NCBI GenBank assembly: GCA_030522415.1
Contig: CM060131.1
Location: 7,179,203 to 7,243,202, forward strand
DNA length: 64,000 nucleotides
Reading direction: 5' to 3'
From: Channallabes apus
Taxonomy: Eukaryota > Chordata > Actinopteri > Siluriformes > Clariidae
The stretch's first letter is position 1, and every line of letters starts with the position of its first letter. A model generated the notes under the pieces. It searched no databases. It saw nothing but the letters and a program-made list of their open reading frames with translations, and had not been told where the DNA came from. Position numbers and translations under genes: made by a program. This document shows positions 55,051 to 64,000 of the stretch, one piece after another.

Positions 55051-56365
55051 ATGTCACAAGATCATCAGTTCTTAAACCTCGTTAATAACTCCCTGCAGTT
55101 CATAGACAATCACTTCTACATCGGCCTCCCACTTAAGAAAGCATCAGTTGAAATGCCCAACAACCGAAATGCAGCTATGCAACGTGCATTAAACCTTAAA
55201 CGAAAACTTAGCAGCAACAGCTCCTTTCACGAGGAGTACACAAACTTCATGAGTGGCATGCTAAAAAAGGGTCATGCAGTCAGAGTCCCTACGCGTCACG
55301 TAAACCGCCAAGGCGGTCAGGTGTGGTACATACCGCATCATGGCGTCTATCATCCTCAAAAGAATAAACTAAGGGTGGTTTCCGACTGTGCTGCCAGTTA
55401 TCAATGAGTGTCACTAAACAATGAGCTCCTACAAGGACCAGACTTAACAAACTCACTCATTGGTGTTCTCACATGCTTTAGACAGGAAGAAATTGCAATG
55501 ATGGCAGACGTGGAAGCCATGTACTATCAAGTGAGAGTCCCCGAGAAGGACACAAATCTGCTGCGCTTCCTATGGACGAATGGAGATGTGAACCAAAACT
55601 TAGTTGAATATAAAATGGTAGTTCATCTGTTCGGTGCAAAATCGTCGCCTAGTGTTGCTAACTTCGCCCTCAGAAAGACAGCAGAAGAAAACCGCAGCAA
55701 TGCACCTGCTGTGGCAGTCAATACAGTGCTTAAAAACTTTTATGTAGACGACTGCCTGAATTCTGTTTCGAGTCATGACCAAGCAGTCACCCTATACAAA
55801 GATCTCACAAGTCTCTGTGCAAGTGGAGGGTTTAACCTCACTAAATGGGCAAGCAATAGCCGTGCCCTACTGACTGTCATTCCCGAGAGCGAAAGGATCA
55901 AAGACATGAGAGACTTAGACTTGAGCAAAGATGTACTCCCGGTTGAGAGAGCTCTGGGGGTGCTGTGGTGCATTAACTCAGACATGTTCAAGTTCAAAAT
56001 TAGTTTAAAGGAACGACCTGTGACAAGACGAGGAATCCTGTCAATCACCAGTTCGATTTATGACCCTTGTCATTTAGGGTTTCTCGCGCCTGTCATACTG
56101 CCAGCCAAAACTCTAATGCAACAGTTATGTAAAGAAAAACTGGCCTGGGATGATGACATTCCCGAGCAGTTTGCATGGAAAACCTGGCTGCAAGAGCTGC
56201 ACAGACTGTCCGAGTTCAGCGTAGCAAGGTGCATAAAACCAGCCGACTTCGGAGTTACAGCTACAGCACAACTTCACCACTTCTCGGATGCAAGTGAAAT
56301 GGGATACGGAGCTGTCTCATACCTCAGGTTAGTAAACGCTGATGGACTTACACATTGTGTAACTG
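55051..56365 (+). pseudogene. BEL/Pao reverse transcriptase and start of RNase H
   Basis: A single frame interrupted by one TGA at 55405. It contains H-H-G-V-Y-H-P, R-V-V-S-D-C, the first catalytic block [11 protein letters not shown], then the Y-V-D-D box ([10 protein letters not shown]). K-W-A-S-N-S and [12 protein letters not shown] follow, all classic Pao/BEL blocks. RNase H begins with [12 protein letters not shown] but is cut off by a non-LTR fragment at about 56366. Confidence 0.9.
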
Positions 56366-57317
56366 GTATGTTTAGATGCTGTCTTCCTCAGTCTCATTTG
56401 ATCACTCAGGTTTGTTGACGGTGAGGTGATTGTTTGCTTTACATCTCAGGGAGCCCTCATGTTTGTGTTTCCTTCTGGCTCTCCCTTTTAACTATGCTGT
56501 CATAGTTAGTCCTGCCGGAGTCCCTGCTTGCACTCTACAGTAAATATACATTCACATTAGACATTGTGACTGTGACCATACCTAATTGCAATCTCTCCTC
56601 CTCTTCTCTTCCTCCCCCTCTTTCTCTTTCCTCTCTCCCCCTGTCTCCCCCTTTCACTCTTTCTCTCTCTCTCTCTCTCTCTCTCTGTCGAGCTACACAT
56701 GTGGTTCCTGAGCTGCCAGTGATCCAGACTCCCTCTACCCTCTGGACCTGTCTGATCCATCCTGGTGCCCCGTTTCTGGTTGGAGGTCTCGTCGCATGGA
56801 TGCCCCGTGTGTCTCTTTAGGATGCGTCTGGTGTCTGGGGATGATTCTATCTACTTAGAAGATGGTTCTGGCCTTGACTGGTGTTGTCAGCTGTTTCTCT
56901 GAGGACTTGACAATTCGATAGTTCAGGACTGGAACTTTCTACAAGTCTATCTGAGTCTCCAATAACTACTGGACTCCATTTTACATCAACTATTATAACA
57001 TCAATTAATATCAACTATTATAGCTGAATCTAACACTTAACTATAAATGCAGATCATTTCCTGCTATCTGTTTCACCCAGATGAGGATGGGTTCTCTGTT
57101 GAGTCTGGTTCCTCTCAAGGTTTCTTCCTATTACCATCTCAGGGAGTTTTTCCTTGCCACTGTCGCCCTCGGGCTTGCACACCAGGGACTATCTGAACAT
57201 TTTGATTCTTACACATTCACATTCCACACAAACGTAAATAGTTCTTTTGATTGTGTAAAGCTGTTTTGAGACTATGTCAATTGTTAAAAGCGCTATACAA
57301 ATAAACTGAATTGAATA
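56366..57317 (+). mobile_element. Non-LTR retrotransposon 3' end or SINE-like fragment in BEL
   Basis: It ends with a block around GCGCTATACAAATAAA and a GAATTGAAT tail, a 3' end very common in fish genomes. Upstream is the equally common CTCAAGGTTTCTTCCTATT block (57115). A (TC)n-rich tract fills 56590-56692. It replaces the rest of BEL RNase H. Target duplications were not identified, and neither was a reading frame. Confidence 0.6.
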
Positions 57318-58223
57318 AAAGACAAGTTTGATGAAAATGATGATGAAATTAAACTCTCAGCTTTAGTGAATATTGTGAGCGTTACAAAATGTGCAGACGC
57401 AGTGAGTAAATTGATTAATCATCACTCTGATTGGCACAAGTTAAAAAGATCCGTTGCCTGGATTCTTCGCATCAGAGACATGCTCAAACAAAAAACAGAA
57501 AGGGTCAAAACACAAGTAGATAACCCAAAGACAGAAAATAACAAGTCTCTAAAAGTTCAAGACCTAACAAGAGCAGAAAACGAAATCATTAAATTTACTC
57601 AAAGACAAAATTTTAAGGAAGAAATTCTCACGTTGCAAAAGGGTATAAAGCAGCAGCAGAACTCAAACAGGAAATTCGCACACCGCAAAAACGCAAGGCA
57701 TCTGTACAAAGAAACAGTTGCTTGTCCAAACTGGATCCAGTACTACAGGATGGATTCCTGAGAGTCGAAGCACATCTCGGCAGGTCCGCAATGCCAGAGC
57801 ACGTTAAACACCCAGTCATTGTACCTAAAGACTCACATATCACAACGTTAATATTAAAAGACGTTCATGACAAGATAGGACACAGTGGCAGAAATTACAT
57901 GCTTTCGGAATTGCGGCAGAAATACTGGATTCCGACTGCTAACTCGCTCGTAAGACAGTTTCTCTCCAGGTGTGTGATATGCAGGAAGTCTAGAGCTAAA
58001 GCATGTGAGCAAAAAAATGTCAGAATTGCCAATCGACAGAATAATTCCAGACCACCCACCCTTCACTAATGTGGGAGTAGACTACTTCGGACCCTTCGAG
58101 GTCAAACGTGGCAGAAGTAACGTTAAAAGATATGGCGTACTTTTCACTTGTCTGACAACAAGAGCCGTGCACATTGAAATTGCTCATTCGCTTGACACAG
58201 TCTCCTGTGTGAATGCCATGTGA
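57318..58223 (+). pseudogene. BEL/Pao integrase, N-terminal half
   Basis: 57318-57761 is the linker after RNase H (D-W-H-K-L-K-R-S-V-A-W-I-L-R), then a frameshift. 57722-58069 holds the zinc-binding region (H-D-K-I-G-H-S-G-R and C-V-I-C-R-K). After another frame change at about 58020, the core begins with G-V-D-Y-F-G-P-F, whose Asp is the first catalytic residue. The frame stops with TGA at 58221. Confidence 0.85.
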
Positions 58224-58940
58224 CGCTTTATGAGCAGGAGAGGTCAGGTGTCAGTGAGGCGAAGTGACAATGGAACAAACTTCATAGGCGCTGAGACTGA
58301 ACTGCGCGAGGCTATTCAGCAATGGAATCAGTCACAAATTGAAAGCTTCCTTACTCAAAGGAACATACAGTGGACATTTAACCCACTCTCTGGATCTCAC
58401 TTTGGTGGAATATGGGAAAGACAGATTAGGTCAGTTAGAAAGATCTTGAGATCAGTGCTGAAAGAACAAACATTAACTGACGAGAGCCTGCATACATTCA
58501 TGTGTGAAGTAGAAGCGATAATGAATAACCGACCCCTCACTACTGTCTCGGAGGATCCCACAGATCTGGAACCTCTGACACCTAACCACCTGCTGCTGAT
58601 GAAAAAACAGCCAAACCTGCCCCCTGGACTTTTCAAAAAGGAAGACATCTATGCACGTCGCAGGTGGAAGCTGGTTCAGTACTTATCAGACCTATTCTGG
58701 AAGCGATGGGTGCGTGAATACTTGCCCTTGCTCCAGGAATGGCAAAAATGGTTTCAAGAGAGAAAAAAACTTTCGATTGGAGACATAGTTTTAATAATTG
58801 ATGAGTCTTCTCCAAGAAATTCATGGGTCATGGGACGAATCACGAAAGTGTTCCCCGACAAAGGGGGACTTGTGAGACGGGTGTTAGTTAAAACTAAGAC
58901 CAACACTCTGGAAAGACCCATCTACAAGCTGTGCCTCATA
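58209..58940 (+). pseudogene. BEL/Pao integrase, C-terminal half, cut by E4
   Basis: After the TGA the same protein continues: R-S-D-N-G-T-N-F (second Asp), then F-G-G-I-W-E-R (Glu). The C-terminal DUF5641-type region follows with R-R-R-W-K and L-S-I-G-D-I-V-L. E4 starts at 58941 within the last codons of this region (Y-K-L-C-L-I). The 3' LTR lies beyond E4 or is lost. Confidence 0.88.
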
Positions 58941-59023
58941 CAGTGGGTGCACAGGCAGTATGCGACTTCTACCGTCGCAGCGTATGGCGTCAGCATTTGC
59001 GTTTGGACGTTTGCTGGCTTTTA

Positions 59024-59037
59024 CCACTGAGTGGCGC
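59024..59037 (+). promoter_or_regulatory. CTCF-like motif near the left end of E4
   Basis: CCACTGAGTGGCGC, 83 bp inside the end, as in E0, E1 and E3 in inverse orientation. Confidence 0.3.
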
Positions 59038-59801
59038 TATAGACTGACGCCTCAGGCATCAGCTCGTTCTCTCCAGGCTTAATGAGGCGCAGGTCGTCCA
59101 CAGCTGCACGTCGTTGCAGATAAAATAAAGTGAAACATTGTAAATAAACGAATTCATAATCACAGTAGTAACATTACAGTACAAATTTATAATTAAAATT
59201 AAATTCAGTTTTTTAGGATCGAATTTAAGCAACGTAAACGTTGTAAACTGTGTAATTATAGTAGAAAGGCTACACGTGTAGGGCCTTGTGTCATCTTAGA
59301 GCTTTCATAAGACTCATAAGACTCTACTTTTATTTAGGTGCACACACAATGACGAAAAAACTTTATGATTTTGTTAAATAAATAAAGTAAACGGGGTTCT
59401 GTATTGATTTTGGTGCGTCAGAAAATGAACCCAAACTCCGTGTATACTCGCCTCACAGACGTGAAAAATATATACTTATAGAAAGAGAAATATCTGCTTT
59501 AATATAAACTAATGAAAAAAAATATTAGATTATGAGAAGTGAATTATAGGCGCGCTTACTGACGACGAGATGACATGATCAGCACAGCCGTAACTAAAGG
59601 AATCACTACCTTATCAATGAATTATTAAAATGGTCAGAGTGAGTTTCCCCCGCTGTTTTAACAAATATTTGAAGTAGATAACAGTAGCCCACATTTATAA
59701 AAGCATTTTTATTTATATAAAACTATAAATAAAATAATAATAATAATCCGGCATTTATTATTAGATGTGCCCGCTGCCAAAGTTCTTCAGTAACAAACCT
59801 A

Positions 59802-61824
59802 CACTCTAAAAAATGCTGGGTTGTTTTTTCTACCCAAACGCTGGGTTGCCGTTGTTGGGTCATTTTTCTGGGATATTTTCAGAGAGTTGGGTAGTTTTTG
59901 TGTAACCCAGCTGCTGGGTTGAAGTTTGCTTGGACCCTCCCCCAAAGTTCACCGGTGGATTCAGCGGCTGTCACTCAGCTTCGTGTCTCTTGAGCTCTCA
60001 CACCGCTGATGACGGTTCATCCTCCTCGGACATTTAAGGGAAAATGGCGTTAAATACAAGGTCTGTATACACATGTTCACTCACCTAATTCACATATGAC
60101 TGAAAAATTATTACTATATGTAACATTTATTACTGTTACCGTGTTAAGGTTACACACAAACTTTCCGGCTGGTCTGAGGTACTGGATGATAATTTAGCTG
60201 AGAATAGCTGCTAGCCACCCCACCTGTGTATGAAAGAAACGGCTAAGATGTCTGAGCTTTTTAGCTTTCTCTGTAGAATGTTTGCAGGGATAAGAAGATG
60301 GTGAAGTGATGAATGAATGCTAAACTGTTAACTGTAGCAGGCATGTTAAATGACGCAGGCATTTAGTTAGTTTGCTAGCGTTAGCAACCACTTTAGAACT
60401 TTATTAATCTCACTGCTTGAGACAATAAAATGCTGGTGTGTTACAAAACACTGACCCTCTCACAAATATACAGACCTGCTAACCCTCCCGTTTTTCACTA
60501 GCTAGTAATTTACTCTGCGGTCAAATTTCTCCTGCGTTTCTCCCGAGTTATAACAATATTTTACACCTTTCCCCCTTTGGCAAGTATGCAAATGTATCAC
60601 CAGTAATAGCATGTAAGCTAACCAGGTAGCTCTCTTTAACCAAAGTTAAATTAACTATCAGTCAGCGCGCCAACTACAGGAAAAAGTACCACAGCGGTAC
60701 AGATATACTAGATGGAAGTGGTAATATTTTGGTGATTGTAATGTACCAGTATGACACCAGCTATGACATTTTTTCGGTAATTAGCTTAAAATCAATGCAG
60801 ACTACAATATCAACTAGTCTGACATAAAGAGCTGTATCCTAAAAGCCATGCTTATTCTGCTGTTTTATTTTTGTTATTTTCATGTTTTTGTTTTAGGTTA
60901 CCTATACCCTATCTTAATGGGCAGCTTTGTAATTTTTTTAGTATCAATCCAATTTCACACTAAATTAATAGTCTTATTCAGTTTAATCTTTGCTATTCAG
61001 AAAAATTTTAACTTTTTCATTTCTTTCTTTCTAAGGTTGGAACCAACATTGTGGCTGAAGTGTCAAGGCCGTACCCCTACATCCTGATGTTGGGAGATAA
61101 TGACCAGCGCTGCTCTCAGTAATGTTGTAATGTTGCTATGAAATAGCGAGGCCTACCTGAAAAGTCATAGACAGTGTTTGTATGTTAAAATGAGACCAGG
61201 GCTGGATACTGTAGTTTTGTTCTGCAGAAAAGATATCTTAAGTCTCAGAGAGATCCTGCTCTGTAGAAGCTGCCTCAGTCTATTTGTGCAATTACTCCAT
61301 TCTGCCCTTATCAGTAATAGTATAGTAATGATGTCACTGTTGATTATCTGTTCTTGTGCTTTTGAAAAATAAATGTTTTTTCTAAGAACCTGTAATAGGA
61401 TGTTGTTTATTGCATATATGTATGTTTTTTGTAATAGACCAGTATATCAAAATAATTTAATTGTTTAATAGACATGGGTGTTTTTTTTTTTGTTTTTTTA
61501 CAGATTCACTGTAAAACATGAAAATAATAATAACAACCTATTTGTGAGGTAGAATTAACCCAACATTCCAGTTAAATGAACCAACAAACCCCAAACATAT
61601 GGGTAGAACATTTGACCAATTTATGTGGTAGAATTAACCCAGCATTATAGTTAAATATGACGTAGCATTTGGATTGAATATTTAACCCACCTTGTTGGGT
61701 TAAACAAATAACCCATCTTTCTGGGTTAAATTAACCCAGCATTTAGTTAGTCCTATATTTACCTAGCAGCTGGATTAAAAACAACCCAGACTGGGTTGTT
61801 TTTAACCCAGCATTTTTTAGGGTG
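59802..61824 (+). mobile_element. Transposon with AAAAAATGCTGGGTT ends and captured gene piece
   Basis: The ends are CACTCTAAAAAATGCTGGG and, inverted, CACCCTAAAAAATGCTGGG. TA is duplicated (59800-59801, 61825-61826). The uninterrupted site is seen in E1 at 10803-10810 and 8956-8962 (inverted). Both subterminal regions are packed with TGGGTT/AACCCA units in alternating orientation. In between are an AAAATGGCG start-like site at 60051, an exon-like fragment (61036-61122) and a poly(A) signal at 61368-61373. No transposase. The superfamily is open. Confidence 0.8.
61036..61122 (+). pseudogene. Captured exon fragment (SAMD3-like?) in the nested transposon
   Basis: It follows an acceptor (TTTCTAAG ending 61035) and reads 28 open codons to TAA 61120: V-A-E-V-S-R-P-Y-P-Y-I-L then L-G-D-N-D. 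R-P-Y-P-Y-I followed by L-G resembles a segment I recall in the teleost SAMD3-like family. The reading stops right after, then untranslated-like sequence leads to AATAAA at 61368. It may be the last exon of a small transcript carried by the element. Confidence 0.35.
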
Positions 61825-62766
61825 TATAAAACATGTACATCTGTATGAATAAATTGTTTAAATGTGATCAGTGATTTATGTAAATGACTCAGTTTAATTA
61901 CTTTAATGGTGGACATAAACAGCAAAAATAATAATATTACTCTTTTGATTATTATTATCATGTTCTTTTGCTGTTTGAGCGTCTATGGATTCCAAAATTG
62001 ATATTTTATCAATATAATATGATATGATATAAGATCCAAGATCCTCCCCAGTTTGCTGAAACCATGAACAGTGGTGATTTTAGTTTCTCCGAGTGTATAC
62101 TGTAGGTGAGAACAGCTATTCACACTTGGGGGGGGGGGGTATTATTTGCATTTGTATGTGTCTGACTTTGCAAAGCACACCTGTAAAACCTGTTTAAATG
62201 TAAATGCTCCTCGCTGCGCTGTTTGGGGGAGGGGCACGCTAATGACGATTTGGTCAGCTGTGTGAACGCAAAAATATGTTAGTTTTATCATGACTGAAAT
62301 ACAGATACAGAAAGCAAAATGTCTGCTTTTATATAAATTAATGGGGGGGGAAATCAGGTTATGTAATTTGTATAAAACGTGGATTACTACAGCGCATCCA
62401 CTCACAGCCGAAACCAAAGACATCAACGTATGTTGAATAACGTATGTTATTACTAAAATGGTCAGTCAGTTTCCCTGCTGTTTACTTATCCCCACCCCCA
62501 TTAAAAAGGCGCACTGTATTCAGAGGCTCTGCCTATTCAGTAAAGAAAAACACTATTGTTATTATTTCAATTCATACTGTACAGCTGTGAGAATTGGGGC
62601 AGGGATATTATGCCAATATTAAATATTATATACGATATTAAATTGCAAGCCCTGGTCAACAGAATTCTGTGAAGGAAGGAAACAGACAGAGTCAGAGATT
62701 GGTACCCTTCAGAGTGAGTTGGGAGTTTGCAAGGCAGAGAAGGATGCTCTTCGGAGTGAGTTGCGA

Positions 62767-62916
62767 GTTTGATGAGACGGCATAAATATGTAATACAGCA
62801 AATTAAATATTTTGGTTTATATTTTGGTTTATATTATATGGTTTGATGAGACGGCATAAATATGTAATACAGCAAATTAAATATTTTGGTTTATATTTTG
62901 GTTTATATTATATGGT
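62767..62916 (+). repeat. 75-bp tandem duplication in E4
   Basis: Two adjacent near-identical units, each with TTTGATGAGACGGCATAAAT and TTTTGGTTTATATTATATGG. The E1 counterpart (about 9440-9530) has a single unit. Confidence 0.8.
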
Positions 62917-63689
62917 TAATGTATTTTGGTTTATATTGCAAACGAATAACGAATCAAGAGCCTGTGATTATATTGCATAAATATTATTTTGTACAGACAA
63001 ATATCTGAATTTTTTTTTTTTTTTTTTAGATTTTTTTTTAAACAAATCTCTCAAAAATAGTAAGATGTATTTTGGTTTTATACTGCAAACGAAAAACGAA
63101 TCCAGAGCCTGTAATTATATTGCATAACTATTATTTTGCACAAATACTGTAAATCTCTGAATAAAACAATGATATTTTATTCACAAATGTAAGATTGATG
63201 TCTTGATGTCTTAAACTCTAACAACTGTAAGTATTGTCGAAATAATTTTTTTAAAAGCCCTAGTGCTGTTGTTTGCGCTGTTTTCTTTAATAATAACACG
63301 GGTCCTGAATTAGCGGACATCGGTGGCTCAGGAATCGATTTTTCACTCCTTTTGCATGACAGCGTTAAGAAAGACGGCACTTTCTATACAAATTAAACAT
63401 TGCACTAAATTATTTTAATAGCGTTTATTTCGACATGGGTTAACTTAACAATAACATGCCATAACAGACAAATATATAAATTAATATAAAATTAATATAA
63501 ATTAATTAATTAATATCGCTAATATTTTCATGTAACATGTGGCCGTGAAACGAACCGGGTTTACAATCATAGTTGATGGACAAACAGCTGATAACACTCT
63601 TCACCAGCTTCAGAAACAATGTGAAGTGTCAGTTGTTGGGGTTGTATAGTGCACTTATGGAATGAATACGATGAGATGACAGAGTGGAG

Positions 63690-63960
63690 GTTTAATACCT
63701 CTATCTCACACGCGGGGCCGTAAGTGCGGTTCATTATGATTCGGCGCGAGTTTTGATGCTGTTATTACGTTTCCATCTTACCACGCAAAAAAAAATAAAC
63801 ATGTTTAACATGTGGAAGCTCGCGGACCTTGCAGATCTTCGCGGACCGTCGGGCGGCCACTCGAGGCGGATCACGATGCCTAATACCCCTCTCTCACCTG
63901 TGTGGCCGGACTCATCTCCGTGAGCTGCCGCGATTGCCCACGACGTTCCTTTAACGTTCC
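63690..63960. mobile_element. Harbinger-type MITE relatives in E4
   Basis: One end, TACCTCTATCTCACACGCGG, lies at 63696 after TTTAA. An opposing TAATACCCCTCTCTCACC lies at 63881-63898, followed by the inverse of 7520-7620. This is a rearranged pair of the MITE seen intact at 8483-8722. The short open frame across it (63734-63988) is not supported. Confidence 0.45.
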
Positions 63961-64000
63961 GCGAAAAACTAAACGTGGAATTTTTCACGCGGAAAGATGG

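Larger units (their letters stand above)
58941..64000 (-). mobile_element. E4: TA-flanked CAGTGG element, runs off the window
   Basis: The left end CAGTGGGTGCACAGGCAG follows TA at 58939-58940 inside BEL integrase. The first 850 bp are the near-exact inverse of the right end of E1. 61825-63110 corresponds inverted to about 9300-10800, 63180-63290 to 6600-6690 and 63440-64000 to the Harbinger-like and 7400-7660 regions. Order within the element is thus partly rearranged. Another transposon (59802-61824) is nested in it. The other end is not in the window. No transposase was seen. Confidence 0.75.

Noticed and set aside
59802..61824. Harbinger or Kolobok assignment of the nested transposon
   Set aside because: The duplication is TA only, not a 3-bp TWA or TTAA, and no transposase is present to decide.

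Overview
The window looks like ray-finned fish (teleost) nuclear DNA. It is AT-rich, holds no intact conserved host gene, and is packed with teleost-type repeats: Tc1/mariner, Ty3/gypsy chromoviruses, BEL/Pao, an esterase-ORF1 LINE of the L2/CR1 type, tRNA-headed SINEs, a hAT derivative, a Harbinger MITE and an endogenous retrovirus env relic. Species is not decided. The copies are nested and segmentally duplicated, as expected of a repeat-accumulating (for example pericentromeric, subtelomeric or sex-linked) region.

The backbone is a set of large elements (called E0-E4 here) that begin CAGTGG, end CCACTG, are flanked by a duplicated TA and carry no recognisable transposase. E0 ends at 4625 (its left end is outside the window). 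E1 is 6265-11687, E2 14632-21107, E3 21940-27364, and E4 starts at 58941 and runs off the window. For E0, E1 and E2 a related unoccupied copy of the insertion site lies elsewhere in the window (40652, 41247 and 30026). E3 splits a gypsy integrase gene and E4 interrupts the end of a BEL integrase gene. The elements carry CTCF-like motifs just inside their ends, tRNA-like segments (E0, E3), promoter/first-exon-like segments (E2) and small ORFs.

Layout: 1-959 retroviral env relic, with a SINE at 973-1339; 2241-4625 family C repeat and E0; 4626-11930 block B split by E1; 11931-13500 mixed repeats and a BEL LTR piece; 13501-21449 block D split by E2, which itself contains an intact Tc1 (18540-20158); 21450-28791 a degraded gypsy split by E3; 28792-35990 block D without E2, then copies of E2/E3 internal segments and duplicated simple-repeat blocks; 36180-37140 the 3' end of a multicopy fish gene; 37428-38690 a hAT derivative; 39471-41452 family C and block B without E1; 41453-49309 a LINE split by a complete, young gypsy chromovirus (42970-48799); 49310-51831 an inverted copy of the E2 interior; 51832-58940 a broken BEL element; 58941-64000 E4 with a second nested transposon (59802-61824) carrying a gene fragment.

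Only two parts look competent to move: the Tc1 element (complete 340-residue DD34E transposase, paired terminal repeats) and the gypsy chromovirus (two open frames, 777-bp LTRs with one difference seen, 5-bp target duplication). Exon-like fragments at 1579, 30167, 36594 and 61036 may derive from one multicopy fish gene family resembling SAMD3-like proteins; this is recognition from memory, not a search result.
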